Of a DNA stretch of 64,000 nucleotides, positions 16,720 to 25,653 are shown in pieces; position 1 is the first letter of the stretch; every line of letters starts with the position of its first letter. Made by a program: the position numbers and the translations under genes. The notes under the pieces are model-generated. The model was not told where the DNA came from. It did not search any database and was given only the letters and a program-made list of their open reading frames with translations. This stretch comes from Sulfitobacter alexandrii (GTDB lineage Bacteria; Pseudomonadota; Alphaproteobacteria; Rhodobacterales; Rhodobacteraceae): positions 1,550,001-1,614,000 of the forward strand of contig NZ_CP018076.1 of NCBI RefSeq assembly GCF_001886735.1, in the 5' to 3' direction.

Positions 16720-18107
16720 TTCGGTCCGATCATGTCCTCGGGCCGCACCACGCGATCGAAGGTCTCTTCGTCCACGAAGCCCAGCGCGATGGCCTCTTCC
16801 TTGAGCGTCGTGCCGTTCTTGTGGGCGGTCTTGGCGACCTTGGTGGCGTTGTCGTAGCCGATGGTGGGGGCGAGGGCGGTGACCAGCATCAGCGATTCCT
16901 TCATCAGCTTGTCGATCCGTTCGATGTTGGCCTCGGTGCCCGCGACCATGTTGTCGGTGAAGCTGGATGCGGCATCGCCCAGCAGCTGCATGGACTGGAT
17001 GACGTTGTAGCTCATCATCGGGTTGTAGACGTTCAGCTCGAAGTGACCCTGAGAGCCAGCGAAGCCCACGGCGGCGTCGTTGCCCATCACGTGGGCGCAG
17101 ACCATGGTCAGCGCCTCGGCCTGCGTCGGGTTGACCTTGCCCGGCATGATCGACGATCCTGGCTCGTTCTCCGGCAGGATCAGCTCGCCCAGGCCCGAGC
17201 GGGGGCCGGAGCCGAGAAGCCGCATGTCGTTGGCGATCTTGAACATCGACGCCGCCACGGTCTTGAGCGCGCCCGAGAACATTACCATCGCGTCATGGGC
17301 CGCCAGCGCCTCGAACTTGTTGGGCGCGGTGACGAAGGGCAGGCCGGTGATGCCGGCGATTTCCGCCGCGACCTTTTCGGCAAAGCCCTTGCGGGTGTTC
17401 AGCCCCGTACCGACCGCCGTGCCGCCCTGCGCCAGTTCGTAGATGTCCGGCAGGCAGGCTTCGATGCGCGCGATCCCCTTGGCCATCTGGTGGGCGTAGC
17501 CGCCGAATTCCTGGCCCAGCGTCAGGGGCGTGGCATCCTGTGTATGCGTGCGGCCGATCTTGATGATGTCCCTGAATTCCTCGGACTTCGCCGCCAGCGC
17601 CTTGTGCAGCTTGCGCAGGCCGGGCAGCAGCGTATCGCGGGCGACCATGCCGATGGCCACGTGCATGGCCGTGGGGAAGGTGTCGTTCGACGACTGGCCC
17701 ATGTTACAATGGTCGTTGGGGTGGACCGGGCTTTTCGAGGCCATCTGCCCGCCCATGATCTCGATCGCGCGGTTCGAGATCACCTCGTTGGCGTTCATGT
17801 TGGACTGGGTGCCGGAGCCGGTCTGCCAGACCACGAGCGGAAAGTTATCGTCGAACTTGCCGTCGATCACCTCTTGCGCGGCCTGCTTGATCGCCGTCGC
17901 GATGTCGCCATCCAGATCGCCGAAGCCTTCGTTCACCGTTGCCGCCGCCTTCTTGATCACGCCAAGAGCCCGGATGATCGCCACCGGCTGACGTTCCCAG
18001 CCGATGGGGAAGTTCATAATCGACCGCTGGGTCTGCGCGCCCCAGTACTTGTCGGCGGGAACTTCGAGGGGGCCGAAGCTGTCGGTTTCGGTGCGGGTGT
18101 CGGCCAT
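16716..18107 (-). CDS. fumC: Class II fumarate hydratase
   Basis: FumC interconverts fumarate and malate in the TCA cycle in the cytosol. The 463 residues match the family length; [18 protein letters not shown] (about residues 315-332) is the fumarase/aspartase signature. [18 protein letters not shown] text appears as [18 protein letters not shown], and [21 protein letters not shown] holds the catalytic region. This iron-free, heat-stable class is common in marine alphaproteobacteria. The stop overlaps the DUF4169 start. Confidence 0.96.
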   Translation of the reverse strand: MADTRTETDSFGPLEVPADKYWGAQTQRSIMNFPIGWERQPVAIIRALGVIKKAAATVNEGFGDLDGDIATAIKQAAQEVIDGKFDDNFPLVVWQTGSGTQSNMNANEVISNRAIEIMGGQMASKSPVHPNDHCNMGQSSNDTFPTAMHVAIGMVARDTLLPGLRKLHKALAAKSEEFRDIIKIGRTHTQDATPLTLGQEFGGYAHQMAKGIARIEACLPDIYELAQGGTAVGTGLNTRKGFAEKVAAEIAGITGLPFVTAPNKFEALAAHDAMVMFSGALKTVAASMFKIANDMRLLGSGPRSGLGELILPENEPGSSIMPGKVNPTQAEALTMVCAHVMGNDAAVGFAGSQGHFELNVYNPMMSYNVIQSMQLLGDAASSFTDNMVAGTEANIERIDKLMKESLMLVTALAPTIGYDNATKVAKTAHKNGTTLKEEAIALGFVDEETFDRVVRPEDMIGPK

Positions 18108-18207
18108 GTGGGGCTCCTGGTGTCCTGGATCGGTTGGTCACGGGTTTAGCGGCCCGCGTGATCCGGTGCAATCGGGAGGTGGCGCTAACAGGTGCCGCGC
18201 CGCACCG

Positions 18208-18684
18208 CTACTTGCGGAAGGAGTCGAGCGACACGATCTCGGCGTCCTTGTGCGCTTCTTCGGGCACTTCCAACTCGTCCTCGGTCTGCTGGGGCAGATC
18301 GCGCTGGCGCTTGTCCGGCGCATCCTCGCTGTCCTGCTGCTCGAAGCGCAGGCCGAATTCGACCGACGGGTCCACGAAGGTGCGGATCGCGTCGTAGGGA
18401 ATGTAGAGCGGTTCGGGTGCATCGCCGAAATTCAGCGTGACGGCAAAGCCTTCTTCGCTGACTTCCAGCTTGTCGTACCAGTGCTGCATGACCACCGTCA
18501 TCTCGCCGGGATAGCGGTCCGACAGCCAGTCCGCCAGTTCCGCATCCGGATGCGAGGTGTCGAAGGTGATGAAGAAATGGTGATTCCCCGGCAGGCCCCG
18601 TTCCGCGACATCCAGGAGAACCTTGCGGATCAGTCCCCGCATGGCTTCGTGCATCAGGTTGCCATAGTCGATCTTGCGGCTCAT
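18208..18684 (-). CDS. sspB: SspB-type ClpXP protease adaptor
   Basis: The 158-residue protein matches the alphaproteobacterial SspB-alpha family, which delivers ssrA-tagged proteins to ClpXP. The N-terminal domain holds IDYGNLMHEAMRGLIRKVL, HHFFITFDT and the groove segment VTLNFGDAPEPLYIPYDAI that binds the tag. The C-terminal tail is acidic and disordered, ending EIVSLDSFRK, consistent with the ClpX-docking peptide. The ATG at 18684 gives the usual length. Its likely substrate tag is encoded about 4 kb away in ssrA. Confidence 0.9.
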   Translation of the reverse strand: MSRKIDYGNLMHEAMRGLIRKVLLDVAERGLPGNHHFFITFDTSHPDAELADWLSDRYPGEMTVVMQHWYDKLEVSEEGFAVTLNFGDAPEPLYIPYDAIRTFVDPSVEFGLRFEQQDSEDAPDKRQRDLPQQTEDELEVPEEAHKDAEIVSLDSFRK

Positions 18685-18755
18685 CGCGGTCTCCGGTTGC
18701 GCCCTTGGGCAGGGGAAGCATAGCCCATTCACCGTCAAGGAAAAGGGGGGCCGTG

Positions 18756-20066
18756 TCAAAGCGCGCCGAACAGCAGGGCGGCGGCGGCGAGGGCGGCCAT
18801 CGTCAGCACGAATCCCCACCGCATCCCGAGCATCAGCACCAGTCCGGCGGCGACAAGACCGGCTGCCAGCGGATCGAAGCTGGCGGGCTCCGGCAGAGGC
18901 ACGGCGAGCCGATCACCCGTCGAGACACGGTCGAACAGGACATGGATCGCGAACCAGACCGACAGGTTCGCGATCACGCCGACGACGGCGGCGGTAATCG
19001 CCCGGAGCGCGCCCGAGAGACGCGGCTGGGCGGAAATCCGCTCCAGGTAGGGGCCGGCGAGGAAGATCCACAGGAAGCAGGGGGTGAAGGTCACCCAGAG
19101 CGCGAGGGCACCCGCCGCCAGCGCCCCGCCGACCCCCGCCTGCGCGAAGCCTGCCATCATCGCCACGAATTCGGTGACGAGGATCAGCGGCCCCGGCGTC
19201 GTTTCGGCCAGCCCCAGCGCGTCGATCATCTGGTCGGTGTCGATCCATCCATAGTCCTGCACGACCGTCTGGGTCATGTAGGCCAGCACCGCGTAGGCCC
19301 CGCCGAAGGTGACGACGGCGAGCCGCGAGAAGAACAGCCCCAGTTGCAGCAGGAATTCCCGGTCGATCGCCCAGAGGACCGCCAGCGGCGCGGCCCAGAG
19401 CGTGCCCCACACCAGCAGGGTGCGCCGGCTGTGCGCCGCGCGGACGGGCGGGGCCTGTGCCTCTTGCGGGGCGGGCCGCCCCCGCGCCAAGCCCCACAGG
19501 CCGGCGCACAGGATGATGAGCGGGAACGGCAGACCGAACACGAACAGCGCCGTGAAGGACAGCAGCGCCAGCGCCCAGCCCTGCAGGCCGTCCAGCGCCT
19601 TGCCGGCGACCTTGCGCAGCGCCTGGAAGACGACGACGATCACCGCCGCCTTGATCCCGAGAAAGGCGGCCTGCACGAGGGGGACCTGACCGTAGAACGC
19701 GTACCCCAGCGCCAGCGCCGCGATCACCAGCGCGCCCGGAATGACGAACAAAAGCCCTGCGAGAAGGCCGCCTGCAACGCCGCGCAGGCGCCAGCCCGCG
19801 TAGGTGGCAAGCTGCATCGCTTCCGGCCCCGGCAGCAACATGCACAGCGACAGCGCGCGCAGAAACGTCGCCTCGGTCAGCCACGGGCGCCGTTCCACCA
19901 GTTCGTCGTGCATGATGGCGATCTGCGCCGCCGGTCCGCCGAAGGACAGCAGCCCGATGCGGCCGAAGACCCGCAGCATCTCGCCCCAGGCAATGGCGGC
20001 GTCGGCCGGGGATCGATCATCGCCAGGGGGGGATCGGAGAGGATCGCGCGGGGCAGGTCCGGGCAT
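18756..20066 (-). CDS. chrA: Chromate transporter, two-domain ChrA
   Basis: A 436-residue CHR-family carrier with two homologous membrane halves, the long-chain form. The N-terminal half has GLLSFGGPAAQIAIMHDELV and LSLCMLLPGPEAMQLATYAG; the second half repeats the pattern with VVTFGGAYAVLAYM and ALGLAETTPGPLILVTEFVA. By family it exports chromate using the proton gradient. No regulator (chrB) is adjacent. It is preceded by a 122-base gap after the sensor-kinase gene on the same strand. Confidence 0.93.
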   Translation of the reverse strand: MPGPAPRDPLRSPPGDDRSPADAAIAWGEMLRVFGRIGLLSFGGPAAQIAIMHDELVERRPWLTEATFLRALSLCMLLPGPEAMQLATYAGWRLRGVAGGLLAGLLFVIPGALVIAALALGYAFYGQVPLVQAAFLGIKAAVIVVVFQALRKVAGKALDGLQGWALALLSFTALFVFGLPFPLIILCAGLWGLARGRPAPQEAQAPPVRAAHSRRTLLVWGTLWAAPLAVLWAIDREFLLQLGLFFSRLAVVTFGGAYAVLAYMTQTVVQDYGWIDTDQMIDALGLAETTPGPLILVTEFVAMMAGFAQAGVGGALAAGALALWVTFTPCFLWIFLAGPYLERISAQPRLSGALRAITAAVVGVIANLSVWFAIHVLFDRVSTGDRLAVPLPEPASFDPLAAGLVAAGLVLMLGMRWGFVLTMAALAAAALLFGAL

Positions 20067-20188
20067 TGCGGGTGGCCTCGCGGGCAGAAACCATGCGAAC
20101 TTTCGGCGGCTGCCTCACGGGGCGTTCGCGGCTGCCCCGGCGCAAGGACAACACCGCCCTGCGGGGCTGTCAAGCAAGCGGGTGCGGG

Positions 20189-22291
20189 TCAGGCCACAAG
20201 GTTGCGGGGGGTGTCTTCGGCGTCCTGCCCGGCGGCCTGTTGCGACCCGCGCGGCAGGCGCATGACAAAGGTGCTGCCTTCGCCGGGAACGCTGGTCGCG
20301 GTCAGGGTGCCGCCGTGCGCTTCGGCGATGTCGCGCGAGATGGCCAGCCCCAGCCCCGTGCCGCCGAACTGGCGGGTCGAGGTGGAATCGACCTGGTGGA
20401 AGGCTTCGAACACGCGGCTGACCTGGTCCTGCGGAATGCCGATGCCGGTGTCGCGGACCGAGAACACGACGGAATCTTCGCTGACGGAGGCGGTGAGGTC
20501 GATGCTGCCCTCCTTGGTGAACTTGCTGGCGTTGCCGACGAGGTTGATGAGAACCTGCCGCACGCGGTTCGCGTCGGCGTAAACATCCCCGGCATCCACC
20601 GTCACGTTGAAGGCCAGTCCCTTTTCCTCGATCATCGGGCGCATCTGGTCTTCGACCGTCGTGACGATGTCGGCGACCTCGTGCAGTTCGGGCTGCAACG
20701 TCTGGCTGCCGGATTCGAGCTTGGCGAAATCGAGGATCTCACTGATCAGGGTCAGCAGGTGGTCGCCGGACCTTTCGAGCCGCGCCATCATGCCGGTGAC
20801 CTGCGTGAGCAGCGCATCGACATGGGGCTCGATCTCGCGGGCGGCCTCGGGGTGGGCTTCGAGCGCCTGCTCGAGCGCCTTGGCGGGGGGCAGCCGATCG
20901 ATGTTGCGCGCCAGCCGGGCGTGCCCGAGGATCACCGTCAGCGGCGTGCGCAGCTCGTGGCTGAGGACGCCCATGAAATCCGTCTTGGCCTTGTTCGCCG
21001 CTTCCGCCGCCTGCTGCGCGCGTTTCAGCTCGGTCACGTCGATGCGCAGGCCGACGATGCTGCCGTCGTCCATCAGCCGGTCGGATGTCTGCATGATGCG
21101 GCCGTCCGGAATGATCTGTTCGGGGTCGAGCGAGCCGTCCAGCGGGCGGTTGCGCCACATTTCGAGCCATTCTTCCTCGCGGCCGACGGCGTCCTTGATG
21201 ATACCCTTGTCGAGGCTGGACTTGACGATGTCCTCGTAGAGCACGCCGATCTTCACGACGGAGGAGGGGCCGTGCATTTCGGCGTACCGCCGGTTCATCG
21301 CCACGAGGCGTCCCTCGGGGTCGAACATGACGAACCCGTGCGGCAGCGCCTCGATGCCGTTTGTCAGGCGCGTTTCGGCGGCACGGCGGTTGTCGGCCAG
21401 ACGCAGCACGTAGAAAAGCCCGACACCCACCAGCGCGGCAAAGAGAAACCGCAGCGTCCAGTGCCAGAGGTACATGGGGCGATGCTTGGGCCAGCCTTCG
21501 ATGGGCGTCGCGGCGAGTTCCCAGATGCCCAGCGGGATGTTCAGCGTCATGACGACGGGATCCCGGCTGAGGGCGCCGACGTCGCCCAGGCGAAGCTCGG
21601 CGCCGAAACGGTTGTCCGGTCGCCGCTCGCGCAGGACGATGTCGTATTGGTCCGTCAGGGCCTCGTTGCTGATGCTCTGGATGAAGGATTCGTAGTCCAG
21701 CACCACGGAGACGATGCCCCAGGGTTCGAGCGCGTTGCTGCTGCCCCGGCGGGTAAAGACCGGCTGACGCAGGATCAGACCGCGTCCGCCTTGCACGAGG
21801 TCCACCGGGCCGTCGATCTGGCCGCGGCGCGTGTTCATCGCTTCCTCGACCTTGGGGAACTGCCGCGGGTTCGCGCGATAGTCCAGTCCCAGTGTCCCTT
21901 CGTTGCCGGTCTTGGGAAAGATCATCTCGACCACGAGGTCGGGCGCCGCGGCGATGTTCACCACGTCGTTGCTCTGCAACAGGAAATCGACCGCCTTGAT
22001 GTTGAATTCGGTCTGGTTCATGTCGGGATTTTCGGACAGGGCGCTTGCCAGCTGGTTCAGACGCAGCACGCGGTCGACCATCTGGATTTCGAACTGTTCC
22101 CGTATGGCGGACAGCTCGAGCGCGGCATTCATCCGCAGGTTCTGCAGGTAGGTCTGGTAGGAAAGATCTTCGATCCGTTTGCCGAACGTCAGGATCAGCC
22201 CGCTGACCATCGCAATCAGCAGAAAGCGCGGTGCCCAGATCCTCATGTTGCGTTGAGGTGCCGCTCGATTTCCCGTTCTGCGGGTCACCAT
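20189..22291 (-). CDS. CHASE-domain hybrid-free sensor histidine kinase
   Basis: A 700-residue membrane kinase. A membrane span at about 20-38 is followed by a periplasmic CHASE domain with LGLDYRANPRQFP and IDGPVDLVQGGRGLILRQPVF, a second span near 250-270, a PAS domain (about 285-400), and the core: H-box FMGVLSHELRTPLTVILGHA, N-box LVGNASKFTKEG, G1 DTGIGIPQ and G2 GGTGLGLAIS. No receiver domain and no response regulator gene are nearby, so the partner is unknown. CHASE domains sense small extracellular ligands. The ATG at 22291 with upstream AAGGA was preferred over 22246 or a GTG at 22354. Confidence 0.85.
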   Translation of the reverse strand: MVTRRTGNRAAPQRNMRIWAPRFLLIAMVSGLILTFGKRIEDLSYQTYLQNLRMNAALELSAIREQFEIQMVDRVLRLNQLASALSENPDMNQTEFNIKAVDFLLQSNDVVNIAAAPDLVVEMIFPKTGNEGTLGLDYRANPRQFPKVEEAMNTRRGQIDGPVDLVQGGRGLILRQPVFTRRGSSNALEPWGIVSVVLDYESFIQSISNEALTDQYDIVLRERRPDNRFGAELRLGDVGALSRDPVVMTLNIPLGIWELAATPIEGWPKHRPMYLWHWTLRFLFAALVGVGLFYVLRLADNRRAAETRLTNGIEALPHGFVMFDPEGRLVAMNRRYAEMHGPSSVVKIGVLYEDIVKSSLDKGIIKDAVGREEEWLEMWRNRPLDGSLDPEQIIPDGRIMQTSDRLMDDGSIVGLRIDVTELKRAQQAAEAANKAKTDFMGVLSHELRTPLTVILGHARLARNIDRLPPAKALEQALEAHPEAAREIEPHVDALLTQVTGMMARLERSGDHLLTLISEILDFAKLESGSQTLQPELHEVADIVTTVEDQMRPMIEEKGLAFNVTVDAGDVYADANRVRQVLINLVGNASKFTKEGSIDLTASVSEDSVVFSVRDTGIGIPQDQVSRVFEAFHQVDSTSTRQFGGTGLGLAISRDIAEAHGGTLTATSVPGEGSTFVMRLPRGSQQAAGQDAEDTPRNLVA

Positions 22292-22432
22292 ACCTTGATC
22301 AGATCCTTTTCCCTGCCGCGCTGAAGATGGCTGGAACCGCCTGTCACCATGCACTCATCACGTTTCCATTTATTCGGGAAGTGCCGGTTGCAAGTCACTG
22401 ATATTCCGTTCCATCGCGGTGTTTTTGATGTA

Positions 22433-22449
22433 GTGTGACACGATCACAC
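22433..22449. promoter_or_regulatory. Perfect palindrome GTGTGA-N5-TCACAC
   Basis: A 17-base inverted repeat with six-base arms lies about 140 bases upstream of the sensor kinase start and beyond the tmRNA 3' part. The arms resemble CRP/FNR-family half-sites (TGTGA), but the spacer is five bases instead of the CRP six. It could be an operator for the kinase gene. Confidence 0.3.
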
Positions 22450-22477
22450 CATCGAAAAACGGCATCAGCACGACCGG

Positions 22478-22496
22478 AAAACGGCATCATCGCCGT
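22478..22496 (-). terminator. Possible ssrA terminator
   Basis: On the minus strand, a five-bp hairpin ACGGC-GATGAT-GCCGT runs into a short U-tract (UUUCC). It follows the last tmRNA helices by roughly 40-60 bases, where transcription of ssrA should end. Confidence 0.45.
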
Positions 22497-22519
22497 GGTT
22501 GTGGCACAATCGGAAGTTG

Positions 22520-22838
22520 GGGGATGAAGTGCAGGCTTCTGTTGCCAGGTGCCTGCGAACCCCGCCTGATGCTGCAAGGCATCAGGGCTTAAGATTTCGG
22601 TAGATCCGACTGCTTACGCAGCCATTGCCACCGGTGCACGATTGTCATTTGCAATTGTACGTTTTGAACCGATAACGGTGGTATCTCACCGGGACAAAGC
22701 TAACCCCTTTAGACGTTCGTCGATCCTGTTTCGGCCCCATGATCCCCAAATGAAGGATTATTGGTGGAGCCGCCGGGTACCGCCCCCGGGTCCGATCCGC
22801 TTATTACGAGCGCGTTTATGTCCATAGTCCCGAAGAAC
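22520..22838 (-). ncRNA. ssrA: Permuted two-piece tmRNA (tag ANDNRAPVAMAA)
   Basis: Read on the minus strand, the acceptor piece comes first and ends CGGCTCCACCA at 22772-22762. After a spacer the coding piece starts GGGGCCG at 22738; these pair as a seven-bp acceptor stem with one G-U. The tag frame GCA AAT GAC AAT CGT starts near 22650 and encodes ANDNRAPVAMAA then TAA. Two stable hairpins follow (CCTGATGC/GCATCAGG and GCAGGC/GCCTGC). This is the circularly permuted form typical of alphaproteobacteria, in which an internal segment is removed. Outer ends are approximate. With SmpB it rescues stalled ribosomes. Confidence 0.93.
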
Positions 22839-22844
22839 AAGACA

Positions 22845-22873
22845 GATATAGGGGACCCGGCGCGCCGTTTCAA
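22845..22873 (-). promoter_or_regulatory. Sigma-70-type promoter of ssrA
   Basis: On the minus strand TTGAAA (22873-22868), a 17-base spacer and TATATC (22850-22845) form a strong housekeeping promoter. Transcription would begin near 22838, just ahead of the tmRNA acceptor piece. Confidence 0.75.
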
Positions 22874-22900
22874 TCGTCGCGATGCGGGAAATCCGGAAAA

Positions 22901-23971
22901 TCACAACAGCCCGCCCGCACCCCAGGCCAGCCCCAGCGCGATTGCGGCGGCGGACAGGGCCGCGGCGTAGCAGGCCAGTTTGACGCGCGAGAAGGGCCGT
23001 TCGCCGAAAGTGCGGCCGTCTATGCCGGAGACGACCACCTTCATCGGCCTGCCGCGCCAGGTGTAATGCGCGATCCAGACCGGCAGCAGGATGCGGCGGT
23101 ACCGGATGCCCGTGGTGTCGGTCTGGAACCGGATGGCGTGCACGCCGGACCGGCCGATGTGCTGGCGGATGCGGTTGCGGATCAGCAGCTTCTTGTCGGG
23201 TGCATTCGCCGTGAGGCCCTGCGCGACGCTCTGGTGATGCCGTTCGGCGGCGAAACCCGCGAGGTAGCCCACGCGGTACGGCTTCAGCGCCGCCGGGTCG
23301 AAATCGTGCAGGATCCCGTCGCGGATCATCGCGGTCACATGGGGCGAGGCGGGCATCAGCAGGTCGTCGAAGCGCAACTGGAGCGCGCCCGAGGTGCTGT
23401 GGGTGCGGCGCCGGTCTCCCGAGCCCGTGGTGTACCGCGCCCAGTATTCCAGCGCTTCGTGGCTGTCGAAGGTCCAGAACGGCGCGTAGATCCCCACGAG
23501 CCGCGCGTCGTCCAGCAGGGCGGGCAGGGCGCGGGGGGCCGCCAGCCTGCGGCCCACCCAGGCGCGCATCCGCGTGCGTGCCGCCGCTTGTTCGATGCGG
23601 AAGGGGATCAGCGCGGTGGTGCGGTAGCCGACGTCGGCGGGGGCCAGAACCACCGGCCCGTTGCAGTAGGGGCAATCGGTGGAGAGCGCGGGCCCGATGA
23701 ACAGCACCGCGCCGCCGCAGTTGCGGCATTGGTGCGTGCGGTCGTGGCTGACGTCGGGCAGGTCGGCCCCGGTCGTTTCGGCATCGTCCGGCGCGTAGGG
23801 GAACTCGCGCGCCGCCGTTGCATCCCACGGGCTGTCGAGGTCGGAGAGGCTGCCGCAACTCGTGCAGCGCAGCGCCCCGTCCGACGGGGAAAAGACGCAA
23901 TGTGCGCCGCAGTTGGGGCACGAAAGCGCCGCCTGGTCGGCGGTCACATGGTCCGGCGCGCCCTTGCCCAT
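22901..23971 (-). CDS. Zinc-ribbon membrane-associated protein, unknown function
   Basis: The 356-residue product starts with two zinc ribbons: CPNCGAHCVF...CTSCG (about residues 17-39) and CRNCGG...CPYC (about 82-103). A long middle region contains VGIYAPFWTFDSHEALEYW and LLPVWIAHYTWRGRPMKVVVSG, and a single hydrophobic segment ends the chain. I recall related proteins, sometimes mislabelled as primosomal protein, but no function is established. The ATG at 23971 overlaps the stop of the upstream small membrane gene by one base (TGATG), so they form a pair. Confidence 0.75.
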   Translation of the reverse strand: MGKGAPDHVTADQAALSCPNCGAHCVFSPSDGALRCTSCGSLSDLDSPWDATAAREFPYAPDDAETTGADLPDVSHDRTHQCRNCGGAVLFIGPALSTDCPYCNGPVVLAPADVGYRTTALIPFRIEQAAARTRMRAWVGRRLAAPRALPALLDDARLVGIYAPFWTFDSHEALEYWARYTTGSGDRRRTHSTSGALQLRFDDLLMPASPHVTAMIRDGILHDFDPAALKPYRVGYLAGFAAERHHQSVAQGLTANAPDKKLLIRNRIRQHIGRSGVHAIRFQTDTTGIRYRRILLPVWIAHYTWRGRPMKVVVSGIDGRTFGERPFSRVKLACYAAALSAAAIALGLAWGAGGLL

Positions 23972-24285
23972 CAGTCGTTGTCCCCCAGTGCCGCCGCGAT
24001 CTCGAGCAGGATGCGCAGCCGCAGCCACGACCTGTCCACCGCCCCGGCGAGGTCACCGCTCATGTGCCAGTCGCCGATGATCGTGGCCAGGAACCAGGTC
24101 GCCATCAGCCAGAAGGCGATGACGGCCCAGCCCGCGACCGACCGGAGCCGCCCGGCGGAACCGGGGCGCAGTTCGTGCCTTGCCTCGTAGACACGGATGA
24201 GCTTGATGACCGGCAGGATGCCGACAGCCGTGGACAGCGCCAGCAAGCCGAGGGTGGCGATCAACGGACCGTGGAGCAGGGACAT
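23971..24285 (-). CDS. Small membrane protein of unknown function
   Basis: A 104-residue protein with two hydrophobic spans (about residues 7-28 and 51-70) separated by a basic cytosolic loop, and a C-terminal amphipathic helix. No family recognised. It is translationally coupled to the zinc-ribbon gene downstream, whose product also has a membrane segment, so the two may act in one complex. It is divergent from rplM across a 244-base gap holding the ribosomal promoter. Confidence 0.65.
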   Translation of the reverse strand: MSLLHGPLIATLGLLALSTAVGILPVIKLIRVYEARHELRPGSAGRLRSVAGWAVIAFWLMATWFLATIIGDWHMSGDLAGAVDRSWLRLRILLEIAAALGDND

Positions 24286-24437
24286 CGGCGAACCTTACAT
24301 GCGGGAACCGTCCCTTCGTAACACGGCAGGGGTCCCCGCCGGAACCGGGGCGGCCAAAAACCCGCCGAAATATGGGGTAAAATGATACCTTAATTGCAAG
24401 TCACTAATTTCGCTGGATAAATTTGGAAAGGTCGTGC

Positions 24438-24465
24438 TTGACCCGCCGCGCGGGATGGATATAAC
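24438..24465 (+). promoter_or_regulatory. Sigma-70-type promoter of rplM-rpsI
   Basis: TTGACC at 24438-24443, a 16-base spacer and TATAAC at 24460-24465. The start would fall near 24472, leaving a leader of about 58 bases before rplM. The spacer is GC-rich, as common in strongly growth-regulated promoters. Confidence 0.75.
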
Positions 24466-24529
24466 CCGCCCATCAGTTTACAGGCGGCACGCCGTGGCGG
24501 CCTCCTTCACCACCAAACGGGAATGACCG

Positions 24530-24991
24530 ATGAAAACTTTCTCTGCGACACCGGCAGACATCGACAAGAAGTGGATCATCATCGACGCCGAGGGCGTCGT
24601 GCTGGGCCGCCTCGCCTCGATCGTCGCCATGCGTCTGCGCGGCAAGCACAAGCCGTCCTTTACCCCCCACATGGATTGCGGTGACAACGTCATCGTGATC
24701 AACGCCGACAAGGTCCAGATGACCGGCAAGAAGCGCGAAGAGCACTTCTATTGGCATACCGGGCATCCCGGCGGGATCAAGTCGCGCACCAAGGCGCAGA
24801 TCCTCGAGGGTGCACACCCCGAGCGGGTCGTGATGCAGGCCGTCAAGCGCATGCTTCCCGGCAACCGCCTGAGCCGCCAGATCATGACCAACCTGCGCGT
24901 CTACGCAGGCGGCGATCACCCGCACGAGGCGCAGAGCCCTGAAGTTCTGGATGTCAAATCCATGAACAAGAAAAACACCCGGAGCGCATGA
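24530..24991 (+). CDS. rplM: 50S ribosomal protein L13
   Basis: L13 is an early-assembly protein of the large ribosomal subunit that binds 23S rRNA. The 153 residues show the family features [33 protein letters not shown] and the signature [15 protein letters not shown]...LRVYAG. It begins 65 bases after a sigma-70-type promoter and shares an ATGA junction or short overlap with rpsI, the standard two-gene operon. Confidence 0.98.
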   Translation: MKTFSATPADIDKKWIIIDAEGVVLGRLASIVAMRLRGKHKPSFTPHMDCGDNVIVINADKVQMTGKKREEHFYWHTGHPGGIKSRTKAQILEGAHPERVVMQAVKRMLPGNRLSRQIMTNLRVYAGGDHPHEAQSPEVLDVKSMNKKNTRSA

Positions 24992-24993
24992 GC

Positions 24994-25497
24994 ATGGCTG
25001 ACGAAATCAAGACACTCGACGATCTGAAGGATGTCGTGACCGAGGACATCGGTGGCGTCCAGGGCGCTGCAGCGGACGAGGCGATCAGCCGCGAACCCGT
25101 CCGGGACGAGCTGGGCCGTTCCTATGCCACGGGCAAGCGCAAGGACGCTGTCGCCCGTGTCTGGATCAAGCCGGGCTCCGGCAAGGTCACCGTGAACGGC
25201 AAGCCGCAGAACGACTACTTTGCGCGTCCGGTGCTTCAGATGATCCTGGCGCAGCCGTTCGGCATCACCAACACCGAAGGCCAGTTCGACGTCGTCGCGA
25301 CCGTCAAGGGCGGTGGCCTTTCCGGTCAGGCCGGCGCGGTCAAGCACGGTGTCTCCAAGGCACTTCAGCTGTACGATCCCTCGCTGCGCGGTGCGCTGAA
25401 GGCGGCAGGTTTCCTGACTCGCGACAGCCGCGTGGTGGAGCGCAAGAAGTACGGCAAGGCCAAGGCGCGCAAGAGCTTCCAGTTCTCCAAGCGTTAA
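24994..25497 (+). CDS. rpsI: 30S ribosomal protein S9
   Basis: S9 lies in the head of the small subunit; its C-terminal tail reaches the P-site tRNA. The 167 residues include an N-terminal extension of about 40 residues typical of this lineage, then [34 protein letters not shown] (S9 signature) and the basic tail [18 protein letters not shown] prefer ATG 24994, nine bases after GGAG; ATG 24988, overlapping the rplM stop, is possible. A strong terminator follows. Confidence 0.97.
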   Translation: MADEIKTLDDLKDVVTEDIGGVQGAAADEAISREPVRDELGRSYATGKRKDAVARVWIKPGSGKVTVNGKPQNDYFARPVLQMILAQPFGITNTEGQFDVVATVKGGGLSGQAGAVKHGVSKALQLYDPSLRGALKAAGFLTRDSRVVERKKYGKAKARKSFQFSKR

Positions 25498-25518
25498 GCC
25501 GCTGTTTCGATTACGGGG

Positions 25519-25548
25519 AAGGGCCGCACCACCGGGTGCGGCCCTTTT
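25519..25548 (+). terminator. Rho-independent terminator of rplM-rpsI
   Basis: A perfect 12-bp stem AAGGGCCGCACC with GGTGCGGCCCTT around an ACCG loop, running into TTTT, begins 22 bases after the rpsI stop. Confidence 0.92.
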
Positions 25549-25653
25549 CATTTCCGGCGGGCCGGTTTCCCCCGGCGGACGCCCGGAAAAAGTCGCGGGA
25601 CGGGGGTGCGTATCGTGGTGGCCGTGCCTAGATTGGGACAAAAGGAGAGCGAC

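Noticed and set aside
22388..24405. Shared 12-mer TTGCAAGTCACT at 22388 and 24394
   Set aside because: A 12-base match between two places in 64 kb is expected many times by chance, and no common function is evident.
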